64,000 nt of DNA from Boswellia sacra (GCA_013180625.2 SNVD02009651.1:310001-374000); one strand, 5' to 3'. Counted from the first letter of the stretch, positions 1 to 12,135 are shown. The notes: generated by a model not told the origin, from the letters alone. Program-made: numbers and translations.

Positions 1-2852
1 TTTGTACCAACACCTTGGCGCCTGTTTTAAGCCGTACAGAGATTTGGTCAACCTGCAAACCAAGTTCTCTTTTCCTTCTTTAACAAAACCTTCCGTTTGG
101 AGCATATAAATTTCTTCTTCAAGTTCTCCATGAAGAAACGCAGTTTTTACATCTAACTGCTCTAAGTGTAAGTCAAAAGTAGCACATATAGCCAAGACTG
201 TTCGAATTGTTGTAAGTCTTACCACAGGAGAGAATATCTCATTGAAATCAACTCCTTCTTTCTGAGCATATCCTTTGACCAACAGTCTAGCACGATACCG
301 CTCCACTTGATCATTCCCATCACGTTTGATCTTGTAGACCCATTTGTTTCCGATGGCTTTTCTTCCATGTGGTAATGGCACAAGATCCCATGTCTTGTTT
401 TTGTCTAAAGCTTCCATCTCTTCATGCATTGCTCTCATCCATAGAGATCAATCAGAACTTTTTATAGCCTCCTGAAAGGTGGAAGGCTCCCCATCTTCTG
501 TTAGGAGACAGTATGCAACATTGCTCGCCATCACATATTCTGAGTGCCAAGAAGGTTCCTTTCTTTCTCGAGTTGATCGACGGACTTTAGGTGCTTCAGA
601 CTCGACTGGTTCTTGATCATCGTGTTCTGGTATTGCTTCAGAAGAAACTGTTTCTTCCTGTATTGATACAGTCTCAACATTTTTCTTCGTGCTATCACTT
701 TCTTCACATTTAAACTTGTCTTCTATAAAGACAACATCCCTGCTGATGACAATCTTATGGGCAGTAGGATCCCATAAGCGATAACCCTTTACTCCATCAG
801 CATATCCCAAGAAGATACATTTCCTGGATTTTGGATCCAGCTTCGTTCTTTCTTGGTCATGATACATTACATAAGCAGGACATCCGAAAATATGAAGGGA
901 GGAATAATCAGTTGGCTTACCGGTCCACATCTCCATAGGTGTCTTCATCTCAATTGCTGTTGATGGAGACCTATTTATCAAGTAACAGGCTGTAGTGGCT
1001 GCTTCTGCCCAAAATGTCTTGGGTAGACCCGCAGTCCTTAGTAATGCTCTCATTTTTCTGCGAGAGTTCTATTCGTCCGCTCTGCCACTCCATTTTGTTG
1101 TGGTGTGTAAGCAACTGTCTTCTGCCGTTTCACACCTTCTTTACTACAAAATGTGTCAAACTCCTTGTTGCAGAATTCTCTCCCATTATCTGTCCTCAAA
1201 CACTTGATCCTTTTTCCGGATTCAAGTTCCACCTGTGCTTTGAAGGCTTTGAATACAGGAAATACATCTGACTTTTTCTTGATGACATATACCCAACATC
1301 TCCTAGAATAATCATCCACAAACAATACAAAGTAGTTTGCTCCTCCTAGGGACGTAACCGGTGATTCCCAAACATCAGAATGAATCAAGTCTAGAATGTT
1401 TTTACTCCTAGCAATAGATCTGCTAAAACTCAGTCTACTCTGCTTGCTAATAACACAATGCTCACAGAATGGTAAACTTACAGTTTTGATTCCAGGAAGC
1501 AGTTTTCGATCAGAGAGAATCGTCAAACCCTTTTCGGACATATGGCCAAGTCTTCGATGCCATATCATAGACAATTCTTCTCCAGAACTAGCAACCGCTG
1601 TTTCTGCCTCCTGAACCGTTTCTCCATGGAGCATGTATAGGTTAGCAGCAATCTTTTCTGCCTTCATCACCACAAGTGCGCCTCTGACAACCTTCATGAT
1701 CCCATTTTTCGTATGGAACTCACATCCGAGGTCATCCAACTGTCCCATCGATAGCAAATTTTTCTTCAAGCCAGTCACATGTCGTACATCTTGGATAGTG
1801 CGAATCGTACCATCAAACATTTTTACTTTGATGGTTCCAATACCAGCGATTTTTAAGGCATGATCATCACCCATGTACACAGACCCTTCTGAGATAGGTT
1901 TATATTGATAGAACCAATCTCTTCTAGAAGTCATATGCCATGTTGCTGCTGAATCAATTAACCATATATCAGCAAACTTTTTTCTGCCTTCCACAACTGT
2001 TGTTGCCTCGCTGCACAAGATTTCGCCATTTCCTGAAGTACTTGCTACACAACCCTGAGATCCTGACGACTCAGATTCTTTTCCTTTGCTGTTTCCCTCT
2101 CCATTCTTCTTAAGATGCCAACACTCGTTTTTCACGTGCCCTTGCTTTCCACAATGGTAGCATTTAATAAACTTCCTTCCTTTAGACTTTCCCCTGTTCT
2201 GATTGTGACTCCCACTGGAACCATGTTCCCTTGATCTCCCTCTGTTGGCGGATAAAGCCTCTGCATGTTGAGAAGCCATTATTCTGTCTTCCTTGTTTTT
2301 ACGTCTGCTTTCTTCTTCTAAGACAGCAGCCGCAACATCATTAAAGACTAGAGATGACTTCATTGAACCATTTGCCAAGTTGAGGATGAGATTATCATAT
2401 GAATCAGGTAGACTCTGAAGTAGAAGCTCAGCACGTTCCTTCTCTTCTATGTTATGCTCCATGGTTGAGAGTTGAGAGAATAACGTCTTCAAAGTGTTGA
2501 TATGTTCAGTCACCGGAGTGGTTTCTGACATACGAAGAGTGTACAGCTTCCTTTTCAAGAAAATTTTGTTGTGTAGAGATTTAGCTTCATACAAGCTTGT
2601 CAAAGTATCCCAAATCTCCTTTGCAGAGTTTAATTCTTGAATACTTGACAGCACTTCATCTGCAACTGCTAGATGTAGACTTGCCATCGCATCACCATCT
2701 ATCTTCTCCCATTTATTTTCATCTTGCATATTTTCCGGTCTTCCATCAATTGCTTCAAGGCAATTTTCTTTTCTCAAGATAGCCTTTATTTTAATTTTCC
2801 ATAGCCCAAAGTTGTTTCCATCGAACTTCTCTATCTTGAATTTGGCTGCCAT
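1..2852 (-). pseudogene. copia-A gag-pol polyprotein, frameshifted and 3'-incomplete
   Basis: The start is taken as the ATG at 2852, which gives a copia gag beginning MAAKFKIEKFDGNNF. Longer upstream in-frame sequence is leader. In order it shows a UBN2-type gag, a CCHC zinc knuckle (CYHCGKQGHVKNEC), an aspartic protease in which the D-S-A triad replaces the usual D-S-G, a GAG-pre-integrase HHCC region (WHRRLGHMSEKG), the integrase core (HSDVWESP, RTDNG, TPQQNGVAERTNRT), and RT starting below about 450 up to KQAPRCWYK at the window edge. Near 1050 an extra A in an A-run shifts the frame between LAEK and MRALLRTAG. An in-frame TGA at about 448 interrupts the polyprotein before RT. Either lesion would stop full-length Pol production. 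Confidence 0.88.
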
Positions 2853-3160
2853 TTGTCTTGTAGTGAACAGTACCGTATATGTGAACAGTACCCTTGAATA
2901 GTATCGTATACGTGAACAGTAACAGTATCCGTATACGTACACCACTGCTAAACAGTAACCAAGAATAGTAGTAAGTGCCGGTACGATTTAATATACACCA
3001 GGAAAGCTTCCAGGAAACACTGGAGGGGTCACAAGCGGTCCCACTTAAAATCCAGTCTCCTTAGACTCTTATCGTCTTTTTGACAAAGCTTTCCTAGACA
3101 TGTATATAACCATACAAGTAACCACTCACTGTCCTAACCCTTGGCTCTGCCTTCGCAACC

Positions 3161-3174
3161 TGGCTCTGATACCA
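3161..3174 (-). other. copia-A primer-binding site (initiator Met-tRNA)
   Basis: On the minus strand TGGTATCAGAGCCA follows the LTR end with one spacer base. TGGTATCAGAGC is the standard plant copia primer site complementary to initiator tRNA-Met. Confidence 0.9.
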
Positions 3175-3175
3175 C

Positions 3176-3636
3176 TGTTAGGAGATTGAACACTCCTACC
3201 GCAGCTCAAATAAAAGACAAGAAACAAATTGTTATGTTAGAAATAACAATTTGGGTGGCACTGCCCTCCACAATAAATAAAATAGACAACTTGGGCGGCT
3301 CAGCCTTCCACAATAAATAAACTAAAGACAATAAAGAAAATAAAGGCACAAATATTTAACGTGGTAAAACCCTCAATTTGAGGGAAACCTCCACGGGACA
3401 AGACCGAAAATATTTCACTATGAAGAAAAATGTTACAATCTCTCTCACAATTAGAATGGAGGAGATTACAAGGGAGGAAGAAGAGAAAAGCTTAATACAT
3501 AAGCTTGGTACAATTTTTAAGGGGAGGAGGAAGGCTTTATTATATAGCCTTAGCCTCCCCCTTGGATTTGGTTTCCCACCGATGTGGGATTGGGTGAAAG
3601 GCAAAAATGCCTTCACCCACTTCACACCATGAAACA
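3176..3636 (-). repeat. 5' LTR of copia-A
   Basis: This 461-bp LTR is bounded on the plus strand by TGTTAGGAGA and CCATGAAACA. It sits directly upstream (minus strand) of the primer-binding site. A TATATAA box lies at 3540-3546 on the minus strand, suitable for the retroelement promoter. The exact outer end is inferred from the TG/CA rule because the partner LTR is not in the window. Confidence 0.8.
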
Positions 3637-4022
3637 TGGTGGCTGTGAGTTTAAGAGGAGTTTGAGCAGCAATGTTGATGCTGATAATAGTACGATGGGT
3701 TTCACTGGCCATTATGATGAATGGAAAAGAAACAAGAAAAGAGAGGATTGGCTAGCATTTAAGAGTGCTCTAACAGGTATTAAGTTTGAAGAATATGGAT
3801 ATATTTCTTATTGATCAGAAGACATATATCAACAAGATAATTAATAAATTATTGTTGAAGATTTCTAAAATCAAATTCAGTTATAAACTGCTGACTAAGC
3901 CTATGCTTATAGCTAACAAAGGTTTGAAAATATATTTGAATATGTGAATTTGAATCAAATAGTTAGAAAACATGAGAAGGGTAATCCTCTGTCATATCCT
4001 CTCTTAGATACTGCAGGATGGC
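3637..4022. other. unassigned sequence between copia-A and TPS relic A
   Basis: A plus-strand open frame covers about 3637-3811 and reads through MGFTGHYDEWKRNKKRED and LAFKSALTGIKFEEYGYIS before a stop. Its upstream part lies in the copia LTR, so any true start has been lost. The composition looks coding-like (charged, few low-complexity stretches), but I do not recognise the family. The remainder to 4022 has no open frame. It occupies the place where TPS exons 2-7 would be expected, but is not similar to them. Confidence 0.3.
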
Positions 4023-4139
4023 AAGCATATGAAAAGAAACGATTTCCCCAAATAGTAGGATGATAATTTGCTGATTAGCGATTAATGTTTTGCTAGGTTT
4101 TTGGGGAGAAATAGGAGCAGCTGAAACTCGAAAAGACAT
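4023..4139 (-). pseudogene. terpene synthase exon 1 relic (TPS copy A)
   Basis: Minus-strand sequence from the ATG at 4139 aligns closely by eye with exon 1 of the intact synthase at 43286-43155. The start MSFRVSAAP matches, as does the DNA encoding the NYHPTIWG stretch around the RRx8W-type motif. A one-base deletion in the lysine-rich stretch shifts the frame, so the motif is no longer read in frame. Exons 2-7 are absent; unrelated DNA and copia-A follow. Its 5' flank is shared with TPS copy C, so it arose by segmental duplication rather than retroposition. Confidence 0.8.
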
Positions 4140-4450
4140 TGTATATAGATTAATGTTGTGTGTGTGATATTACTTTCACGTTTACGGATTATACAGTAAA
4201 ACTCATACATGCATCCAGAGATTACGCTTAGCATGTTTTCATCTTATGTTCATTTAACTCTGTTTTTTTTTTTTATCTCTTTGAGAGAAAATCTTATCAC
4301 ATTTTTAATTTCTATAATTGAAAATAATTTTTGTCCAATAACTTATTTTTCCTTTTAATTTTTAGTTTTTTTAATTTCTTTAATTGACAATGATTATTCA
4401 TTTAATTAATACAAAAACTTTTTAGAAGTTTGTATTCAATTCAGACAATG

Positions 4451-4452
<2 letters not shown>

Positions 4453-4492
<40 letters not shown>
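4453..4492. repeat. (TA)n microsatellite
   Basis: An uninterrupted TA dinucleotide run of about 40 bases in the duplicated TPS flank. It is much longer than at the corresponding place in copy C, where only a short TATATATA remains. Confidence 0.9.
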
Positions 4493-4498
<6 letters not shown>

Positions 4499-5922
4499 TT
4501 ATAAATTCTATCTAAACTTTGTATAAAGTATTAAATGCACAAATTTCAAGTAAAACTATACAATCTTCAAACTACCCTTTTATGATTGCTTAATCTAAAA
4601 CATTGTATAAGTCTGCGACGATTTCTTGAAATAAAAATGCAGTGCATAACCAAGGGTATAGTGACTGAGTTTTTTGAAAAATTGTAAATTCATACAAATA
4701 GTTTAAATTATAACACTAATACTTTGATTCAAAACAAAATTCCTTACCTATGACTGAGTAAAACTGTAGAAAAACAAACTATTTATATGGAAAAGATTAA
4801 TTGTACATCTTATACTGTATTTAAAAGAAATTTTTCCATCATATGACCTTATCTTTTACTATTTTTTATAAGTAATCACCTAAATTTTAACTTATCAAAT
4901 TAGAACTTTCCATTATTCTCCTCTCTTTTCTTTCTAAATTTTAGTTTAATGTTTATATAAATAAATAGGGGATGAGATATTTCAACTTAAGTTTTTTACT
5001 TAAACTGTAACTTAAAATTTCAACCATTAATTCAAGTTGATCTAGTAGCATTAAAGTTTGATGAGTTGGTTTCATTAAATGTGTTATATCGACTTTTGAT
5101 CTTAACCATTAGATCCAATGAAATGATGGTTGACAATTTAAGTTCAGATTTAAATAAAAAATTTAAGTTAAAGTATCACATCCTAATATATATATATATA
5201 CACACACCTTGTTTACCATATGTATTTCATGTATCTACAGACTTTTTTAATTAAAAAATTTAGTTAAAGACTAAACATTAATGAGAAAATTTTAGCCCAC
5301 CTAAAGAAAATTTCTTGATTACACCCCTGTGAATATGCATCCCTGAAAAGCTTAAAAAGCCTTAAAAAAAGAGGTAGAACTGTAATTAACATTAAATATG
5401 TAGCCATTCACTAGGTCACTGAAAAAACAGACCTGATCTATGATTCTTATTTTAGAGTTGCTTTTATGCATGCAATTTATCTTCTATATATCAATGGGAC
5501 AAATGTCTTTTCAGTCCAGAAGATAAATTCTTAACCACATATATGAATCCAGATTTAGGACGAACATTCTTAACATGAGATTCTTGATTATTTTAATTAT
5601 ATTCTTGTGATGTGTTTCTTGATCGAACAAACCGCTGGTTGCAGTTTGCTGGTGGCAGTTGTATAAGTTCCATGCCAACGTAAACTGTTTAGAACGTTGT
5701 TACAACTACACGTCAAACTCTTCATGTTAATTTATACAAATAAATTAGATCATTAATCTTATTTTATGTTAATAATTTTTAAAATTTATTCATTTAAAAG
5801 TATTACATCACATCTATTTAGATGTTAAATCTATATATAAAAAAAAAAAAATTTATGAATTGAAGTAGAATTATACTTTTATATATATAGGTCATGCGTG
5901 TTTAATATTTTCTTACTCTCTC

Positions 5923-6790
5923 CAGTGGCGGAGCCACGTTGGGTGAACGGGGGGCAATTGCCCCTCTAATGATTGAAAATCTACTAAATTTACATATTAA
6001 GCTTTCTATTGGCCCCTTATGCTTCTTTCTCTTATTTGTTGGCCCCCATGAAAATATTTGTTCTTTCTTAATTGCTCTCTCAGAAATCAAAATTTACTTT
6101 TATTGCCCTCTCAATAAATCCACGTTTCAATGTTGCAAGAATTAGAAGTTCATATCCACTAAAGTCCAAACTTTACCATTACATAAAATAAAATAAAAAA
6201 TTACTCTCTCTCTCTCTCTTTTTCTCTCCCTCTCTTTTAAAACTCCCTGTAAAAAAAGCAATACTACACTAAAATTCAATATGGACTTTAATTATAACAT
6301 AAATATAAAGCTATTTTATTCTTTTGTTAGACTACTTTACCTCACTTTGTCTTTTCTCTGTTATTTTTCATTCCCAGCCAAAAATGCAGTTTCAACTGCA
6401 CTTCAACAGTCCAATGTGCAACCCTTATAAAATCTAATTTCTCTCAATTCTATCCTCTGTTTCAAGAAAAAAGTGGAACAAATTATCTATAGAGGTATAC
6501 CCATACAAATTAATATTATTTTACTTTATTTTTGTTATTGGAACCAAAAAAATAGAAATTAGGCTTTTGAATTTTGTTTAAATAGATTATTTGATGAATA
6601 TAATTATTTGATTGTTGGGATTTTGTATAAGGATTCAAATAATGGATATTATAATATAACAATGGTATTGGTTGTTGCAACTTACATGGGCAAAAATGGG
6701 TTTAGTTTGGGCCTTTTTTCATTTCTTTGATTGAATTCTTTTCATTGAGTTTTTACATGTAATTTTTTCAATAGATTTATCATTTATTTT
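5923..6790. mobile_element. dispersed-repeat insertion, possibly hAT-derived fragment
   Basis: This stretch is present in the copy A flank but missing from the equivalent position in copy C (about 45110-45170). It begins CAGTGGCGGAGCCACG and soon contains GGGGGGCAATTGCCCC, a terminal sequence style common in degenerate plant DNA transposons. I cannot find a matching inverted end near 6790, so the element is either truncated or of another class. No coding frame with a recognisable domain is visible. Confidence 0.4.
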
Positions 6791-7151
6791 TTAAATTAAT
6801 AGTTGTATAATAAGTTTTGCAATCCCAGCGAAGTAATTATATTTATTCATATGAAGGTCATTTTCTATTTTGTTAAAATCCAATCTCAAATGTACTCATA
6901 GTTCAGCTCTTCTATTGATTCTTTCGTTTTCTAATTAATTAGATAATTTAAATAATTACTAAACAGGAGAAAGAAATAAAAATAAACCTAGCTAAGAAAA
7001 AGAAAAGACAACTGACTTAGAACGTTGTGTATTTTGAGATATAAAAACATTTAAAATGAGTAATCGGTTACAAATAAACAGATTTATGTAGCACTAAATT
7101 CAACTTCGTAAAGCCGGCTAAGTTAAGTAACATTTATGGTAAAGATCTCAA

Positions 7152-8383
7152 CGGGAAAAATCAACAAACAACCCTTAGAAATTATCAATGTCGTGCTAAC
7201 CATTGGACTTTTAATCAGTGGTCACTCGAACGTTTTCAGAAATCCATCAAACACAACCCAGGCCCACAGAATCCGTTAGCTCACCGTGACGTTGAGTTGA
7301 CGATTAATTTTCTACCCTTTGTTTAACTGTTTTGGGTGAGTAAGCTCAATAATTAAACAGTCTCTTTCTGCGCCTCTTACAAAGAGGGATTTTGATCGAC
7401 AGACTGCAAACATAGTGTTGTGTATATATATCAATATACTTGTTCTAGATAGTTGTGCTTAGAACATTTTCCATGGCTCTGCACTTGTTGTACGAGTCGA
7501 CATCTTCTTAACCACAGTATTTGGCTCTTGAATTCGATCAAATTGGTCAAACCACTAAGGCTAGCTATTCGACGCCCAATTTTGTATAGATATGATAATA
7601 ATGAACAAGTTCAATAAGGTTGTTGGTCTTACAGTATTTCACCGTTTTCGAGTCTGCTCTTGATTCTCTCATTCACTGCAACCTTGTATCTGAATGAAAC
7701 TAGCTTAACCCTTTAAGCTTCAAAGGAAGACAGTTGATGGTTGAGTCCATTTCTTATTTGGTTTTTTTTTTTCTAATTTATTAATGTTAAAGTTAGCATA
7801 AATGGATATGTCATTTGATACTCATTTGTTTGGTACTCTCTTTTACTGCACTATTATAGTTTCTTAATGTTTCTTGAGAAGCTAAGAAGTTAGAAAAATT
7901 AACAGCTTGGGTTTTTCGTTTCGTATAGATTATAATGCATTTAGGATTGTTTTGGTTTCTCTGATATATGTTTGGAGTTTTGGTTTTTTGGTGTGTTATC
8001 AAACTTGATATGCATAATTTGACTTGATAAAAAATGACTATATGTCCCAAGAATTAATTTTACTTTTTTCTTTGTTTGTTGTAATTATTATTTCCAATCT
8101 TTTTGTAGTGAACTTTGCGAGTTTAAGCTAGCTTATAAAGCATTTATAGTTTTGGTATTGTTTCTGGTTGTCCGTCTTTTGATCTTGGTTTGAACTTGAT
8201 CTTTTAATATTGATGACTGGGCAAGCTAAATGAGGTTATTACCCATTTACCCTTGTATAATCACAGTAAAGTGGAAACTAACGGAGTTTGGTGTTTGGGG
8301 TGTTTTTGACGAATTTCTGAAAATGTTTAGGTGAGCATGATTAAAAAGTCCAATAGTTAGCATGTGAGTGATAATTTCTCAAT
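7152..8383. mobile_element. Mutator-like non-autonomous element carrying a NOP56 fragment (Pack-MULE type)
   Basis: The 1.23-kb insertion is absent from the homologous flank of TPS copy C, where AAAGATCTCAAGGCC is uninterrupted (about 45523). Its ends form long imperfect inverted repeats. The left region around 7177-7250 (ATTATCAATGTCGTGCTAAC, then GAACGTTTTCAGAAATCC) is the reverse complement of about 8305-8379. TCTCAA flanks both sides (7146-7151 and 8384-8389), perhaps the remainder of a longer duplication. Long inverted ends and no transposase fit a non-autonomous MULE. The captured gene piece lies between the ends. Confidence 0.75.
7473..7695 (+). pseudogene. NOP56: captured NOP56 N-terminal fragment
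   Basis: From the ATG at 7473 the sequence reads MALHLLYESTSS, then LALEFDQIGQTTKA after a stop, then in a shifted frame KFNKVVGLTVFHRF. This order matches the N-terminal domain of NOP56, a core protein of box C/D snoRNPs (typically MALFLLYESASG ... DEIGQ ... F.KVVKLTAFHPF). Several stops and frame changes make it non-functional. It lies inside the inverted repeats of the 7152-8383 element, so I read it as a transposon-captured piece. NOP58 is the main alternative, but the MALxLLYESASG-like start favours NOP56. Confidence 0.65.
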
Positions 8384-8944
8384 TCTCAAGGCAATGGAAT
8401 CCCCTAATCTTATTTTTTTTAACATTCAGTTTAAGGATCTTATAACAAATTCCAACTAACATTACATTAAATGGTCGAGATGCATACACTTACTATATCT
8501 TGTTTTCTTTTTTCCACTAAAATATCACACTTTCTATGTTGATTTGCCATTTATTAGTGCTAACATGTATTAAAAACAACCCATATGCTATGACAATATT
8601 TTTCTAATTTCTTTCTTTAATCAATGATTTTAGGAGCAAATTTCTTTGCTAACTAGTCATGCTTGGACCTTTTTGATTATGCACTATTTCAATGTCATTA
8701 TGCTAAATGCTTTAGGAGGCTTCTTCTCTAAGCTAGTATAGATACTTGTGAGGGCACTTCGGTACCTAAGTCAAGGATCAGTTTTAGAAAAAGAGACTCA
8801 ACAATCTATGTATTAACAATAATTGGCCAATCATCATAAACTACCCTTAAGTTTTGGGAAATCATCACTCATAGATAAGGTTTGACATTTTTAATCAAAA
8901 AATTCCTCCAACCTTTTAAAAATACAACACAAACACGCCTGTAC

Positions 8945-9300
8945 CACTAAAACAGGGAAGACTATTTGCGGCGGGTCGAAACCGTCATAAATAGTCATTT
9001 GTGACGGTTATGCCGCGGTTCTAAACTGCCGCAAAAATAACCGCAGTAAAAGATTTTACGGCGGTTTTGGCCTATCGTAAATAAGTTTTTACGGCGGTTT
9101 AGTTGTTCGACGCAAAAACATGCGATGAAACAGGATTGGTAATCACCACACCTTTTTACGGCGGTGTAAAGTCACAAAAATTTTTATACAATTTTTGTGC
9201 AACTGTCGTGGGTTGATGGATAACCACCGTAAATAGTTAGAAAAATGTTTTTGCGTCGATCGGTAAACCGCTGTAAATAGTTAGCAAAATTTTTTCATAA
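8945..9300. repeat. left subterminal repeat region of CACTA-1
   Basis: Repeated short motifs of the kind ACGGCGGTTTNG and AACCGCNGTAAA occur in both orientations (for example near 8970, 9058, 9092, 9158, 9225, 9268). A matching cluster sits at the right end (about 22408-22485). In CACTA elements such motifs bind the element's own DNA-binding protein. Confidence 0.7.
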
Positions 9301-9537
9301 AATTGTTTTGCTGCTTGTGCTATTCTATATTTATTTGTTGTTTATAAAATAATTAACCTGTCTCAGAAAAATGTTTGGATATAATTTTGTAATCATTCAT
9401 TTAATGAATATAATGAAATCAAATCATATACAAAAATATCTCATATAATGGTTCAATCATAATCCAAGAAAACCATATATAAGGCAATCATCATCCATAC
9501 TATTCAACATGTTATAATCAAACAATTAAATAACACG

Positions 9538-9855
9538 TCAGTTCGTTCTCATGGTTTGAATCACGATCTGTATGTGATTCAACATCGATTGATCATCCTT
9601 CCCCAACTCTGCATGTGAGCCACTCTTTTTCCTAAGAATTGTTTGCTGCTTCATAACTTCTTCAATATCAGAACAAATAAAAGAAACAGTGGCCTGCAAC
9701 TTGTCAGCAGCATCCCATTTTCTTTGTTGTATCATCAAAAGGAATTCCAGCAACAACTCCTGCTGATCTATTTTCTCCCTTTGGCTCTATTGCTGCTTCA
9801 CGTTCTTCCAAATTATCTCGTGATCCATTAAGAAACTGACTCTGTAACAACTCAC
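9538..9855 (-). pseudogene. captured SPA (SUPPRESSOR OF PHYA) coiled-coil exon
   Basis: Reading from 9855, just after an AACAG acceptor, the minus strand gives SELLQSQFLNGSRDNLEERE, a frame break, then QELLLEFLLMIQQRKWD and LQATVSFICSDIEEVMKQQ, ending in a stop at 9538. This matches the region between the kinase-like and WD40 parts of SPA3/SPA4 proteins. Those proteins partner with COP1 in light signalling. The kinase-like and WD40 domains are absent. The reading frame breaks near 9795. It lies inside CACTA-1 with the other captured exons and shares their orientation. Similarity to COP1 itself is weaker. Confidence 0.7.
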
Positions 9856-9859
9856 TGTT

Positions 9860-10677
9860 AACAAGGCATTAAAGTGTAAGATTCCAAATGCTGCAATTAG
9901 ATTGCTATAGATCTAATGCCAAATACATAAGAGAAGATATGATGGTATTTCCAAAATATAACACCAAAAATGATAAAAATAATGTCATTTTTTATTTATA
10001 AATGTAATTGATTTTTAAATCATATCTAGATGTAATTAATTTTTAAGCATATCTAGACGTAATTGATTTCTAAATCAAGGAGTCAGCATTTCCAAAACTA
10101 AATTAGCTTGATAAATAGTTGGCTGTGTTTATATGGGAAGCATAATATAATTTAAAGAGGACAATACGAAGAAGAACAAAGACATAAGAAAATGTGCTCT
10201 AGAATAAAACTAAAGGCACTAATGAGTCAACAAATTTTGCTTTTATAAAAAAAATAATAAGTAAATTTCTAATTCCTAAAGTCTAGAACCACATGAGTAG
10301 AGGAATGGGAAATAAACTTTTTTTCTTCCAGGAACTTCAAAGAGATGAACACCCATAAAGAAGCCAAAAACATCACCGTACCATAATGAGGAAACCTCCT
10401 CCAATAGAATTTTTACAAACTAAAGCTTGCAAAGAAGACAAACTTCATTAGCCAATCATTTTAAATTGTTTTAAGAACTTACAGTTAGTAAATTTAGGCA
10501 GAAAAATGGAAGGATCAATTTGTTTTTGAAAATTATTCTCATCAGCAAGGTATAGCACTTAGCACAGCTACAAATATACAGCACCTAGCTCATAACTGCA
10601 AAACAATTTTGATGAAAGCAACAATAAGTCAACATTGCAAAAACTGAAAGGAAAGTCAATATTAGAACCTACTTTTT

Positions 10678-10714
<37 letters not shown>

Positions 10715-10835
10715 GTTCCAAAAGATGATTGAGAAATATTAATATAAACAGAAGGAAAAAAAACTTCCTTACACGTTGATATTTAAGTAAATAGCAAAGT
10801 CAATAAGAAGAAATGGCTTCATCTTTTCCCTGCAT

Positions 10836-10870
<35 letters not shown>

Positions 10871-11640
10871 GATGTCATGTCAGCAAGTATCTTTATTGTA
10901 GAATTTGAAAATGGACAAGTCAATACTACCAAATCCTGTAATCATCCATTTAGGACACATCAATGTACGCATACATGATTTACTTTAAAAGAATGTCAAA
11001 CATGTACTTGTGTACTTGGTGTTAGCATATGACATATACGGTGAAATGAAAATCATTAGAATGTTTGTTTGTGTGTTAAACTAAGCGATTTTATTCCTCA
11101 AACCCTTTTCATTAAAATAAATAAGCCTATTCTATTAACCTCTAAATTTTAAACTATCGCGATTAGCTAGTATGTGTATATTAACTAGAGCTTATAGTAT
11201 GGATACAGTCATTTGATCAAAAAGTTTAAATTGCTTGGGTTGTTTGTTCATAGGTCAGCCAGTAAACTTGTCATTACTAACATGAATGAATATTGACCGA
11301 AATTACATCTTTAATGATTTAGTGTTGTATTTTTTTTATCCTTCTTGCTGTCCTTCTCCCCACTATTCACAATCTTCTCCTTCCATATTCAATTTCCTAT
11401 TTTTAATACACAGATTCATTGGTTCAAAAGAAAATCAAGCATGAACCCCATTAGACCAGTAGCAAATCCATAATTTTACCTTTAAGGCCCAAATTTTTAT
11501 TTCTTTCTTTTTGTATGAGCAAATTGATGCATATACAGTTGCCTCACCATGTCTTGATTTCAGACTAACATTGTATATTGGTGTTAACAAGGAGAAAACA
11601 ACATATATATGACTACAAATCATTAGCATAAAAACAACAC
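9860..11640. other. CACTA-1 internal DNA without recognised gene
   Basis: AT-rich sequence with simple repeats: GT/GA runs near 10678-10714 and a GA run near 10841-10866. It probably represents introns and neighbouring DNA carried with the SPA and BRF1 pieces, but I cannot show this. No recognisable protein domain. Confidence 0.4.
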
Positions 11641-11657
11641 CTGAAGATATTTCATAC

Positions 11658-11745
11658 CTACAAGCACAATATAGACAAGAAGCCTGTACTTGTTCTGTTC
11701 TACGTCCCCTAGTGAAATTTCGTTCAACAGCAATCTTCAAATGAA
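11658..11745 (-). pseudogene. captured BRF1 (TFIIIB subunit) exon
   Basis: The minus strand encodes KIAVERNFTRGRRTEQVQAS then CLYCACR, followed at once by a GTATG donor. TRGRRTEQVQAxCLYxxCR is the signature of the first cyclin-like repeat of BRF1, the TFIIB-related subunit of the RNA polymerase III initiation factor TFIIIB. Just upstream of KIAVE the frame is disturbed. The preserved donor shows the copy came from genomic DNA. The exon is isolated and cannot make BRF1. Confidence 0.75.
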
Positions 11746-11748
11746 AGT

Positions 11749-12135
11749 TCAAAGATTAGGAAATTGATTGGAAATTGCACAATTAAAAACAAAGAAATTT
11801 GTTTTTAATAATTCATAATTCATAGACCCAAGCCTGATCCATGTTAGCCATCCGGCCAAGGAATCCAAAGCTGCCCAGTTACAAGCAAATGCAAACAATG
11901 AGCATCTCATGCATTGAAGGATATACTGTATTCTACCCAAAATCTAAAAACAGAGGAGGAAATTACTAAATTAAAACATTAGTATTTTGTTGAAGTTGAC
12001 AGAATACGATCAAACAATCTACTTGTGGATAAATTGCAATAATCTCCATCTGTAATGTATCCAACATCAAATTCAGCTCTTTATCTGCTCTAAATTCTGG
12101 TCTCCCATCAAGAGGCTCGTAGCAGGTAATACTAT
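11749..12135 (-). other. unidentified exon-like pieces in CACTA-1
   Basis: Two minus-strand segments look coding. About 11830-11945 reads through FACNWAALDSLAGWLTWIRL. About 12040-12135 reads through CYEPLDGRPEFRADKELNLM and LDTLQMEIIAIYPQVD. Neither belongs to a family I can name with confidence. They lie between the BRF1 and YIPF6 pieces in the same orientation and could be further exons of one captured gene or separate captures. Confidence 0.35.

Larger units (their letters stand above)
1..3636 (-). mobile_element. Ty1-copia LTR retrotransposon (copia-A), 3' part cut off by window edge
   Basis: The element runs on the minus strand from an LTR (3636-3176) through a primer-binding site and leader to gag-pol, which leaves the window inside the reverse transcriptase. 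Order is gag, protease, integrase, RT, the Ty1-copia arrangement. The LTR borders are TG...CA with a TGTT/AACA inverted tip. Gag-pol is broken by one frameshift and one stop, so the copy is probably dead but not old. The second LTR and one target-site copy lie outside the window, so the duplication cannot be checked. Protein similarity suggests the Tork-like branch; that placement is inference. Confidence 0.9.
4140..8790. repeat. duplicated 5' flank of TPS copy A, with two insertions
   Basis: This block aligns in pieces with 43287-45930. For example, both contain the segment leading to GCAATCCCAGCGAAGTAATTA (about 6820 and 45208) and GGAATCCCCTAATCTTATTTT (about 8397 and 45540). Copy A carries extra DNA at about 5923-6790 and 7152-8383 that copy C lacks. 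Apart from these insertions and simple repeats I see no gene. Confidence 0.75.
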
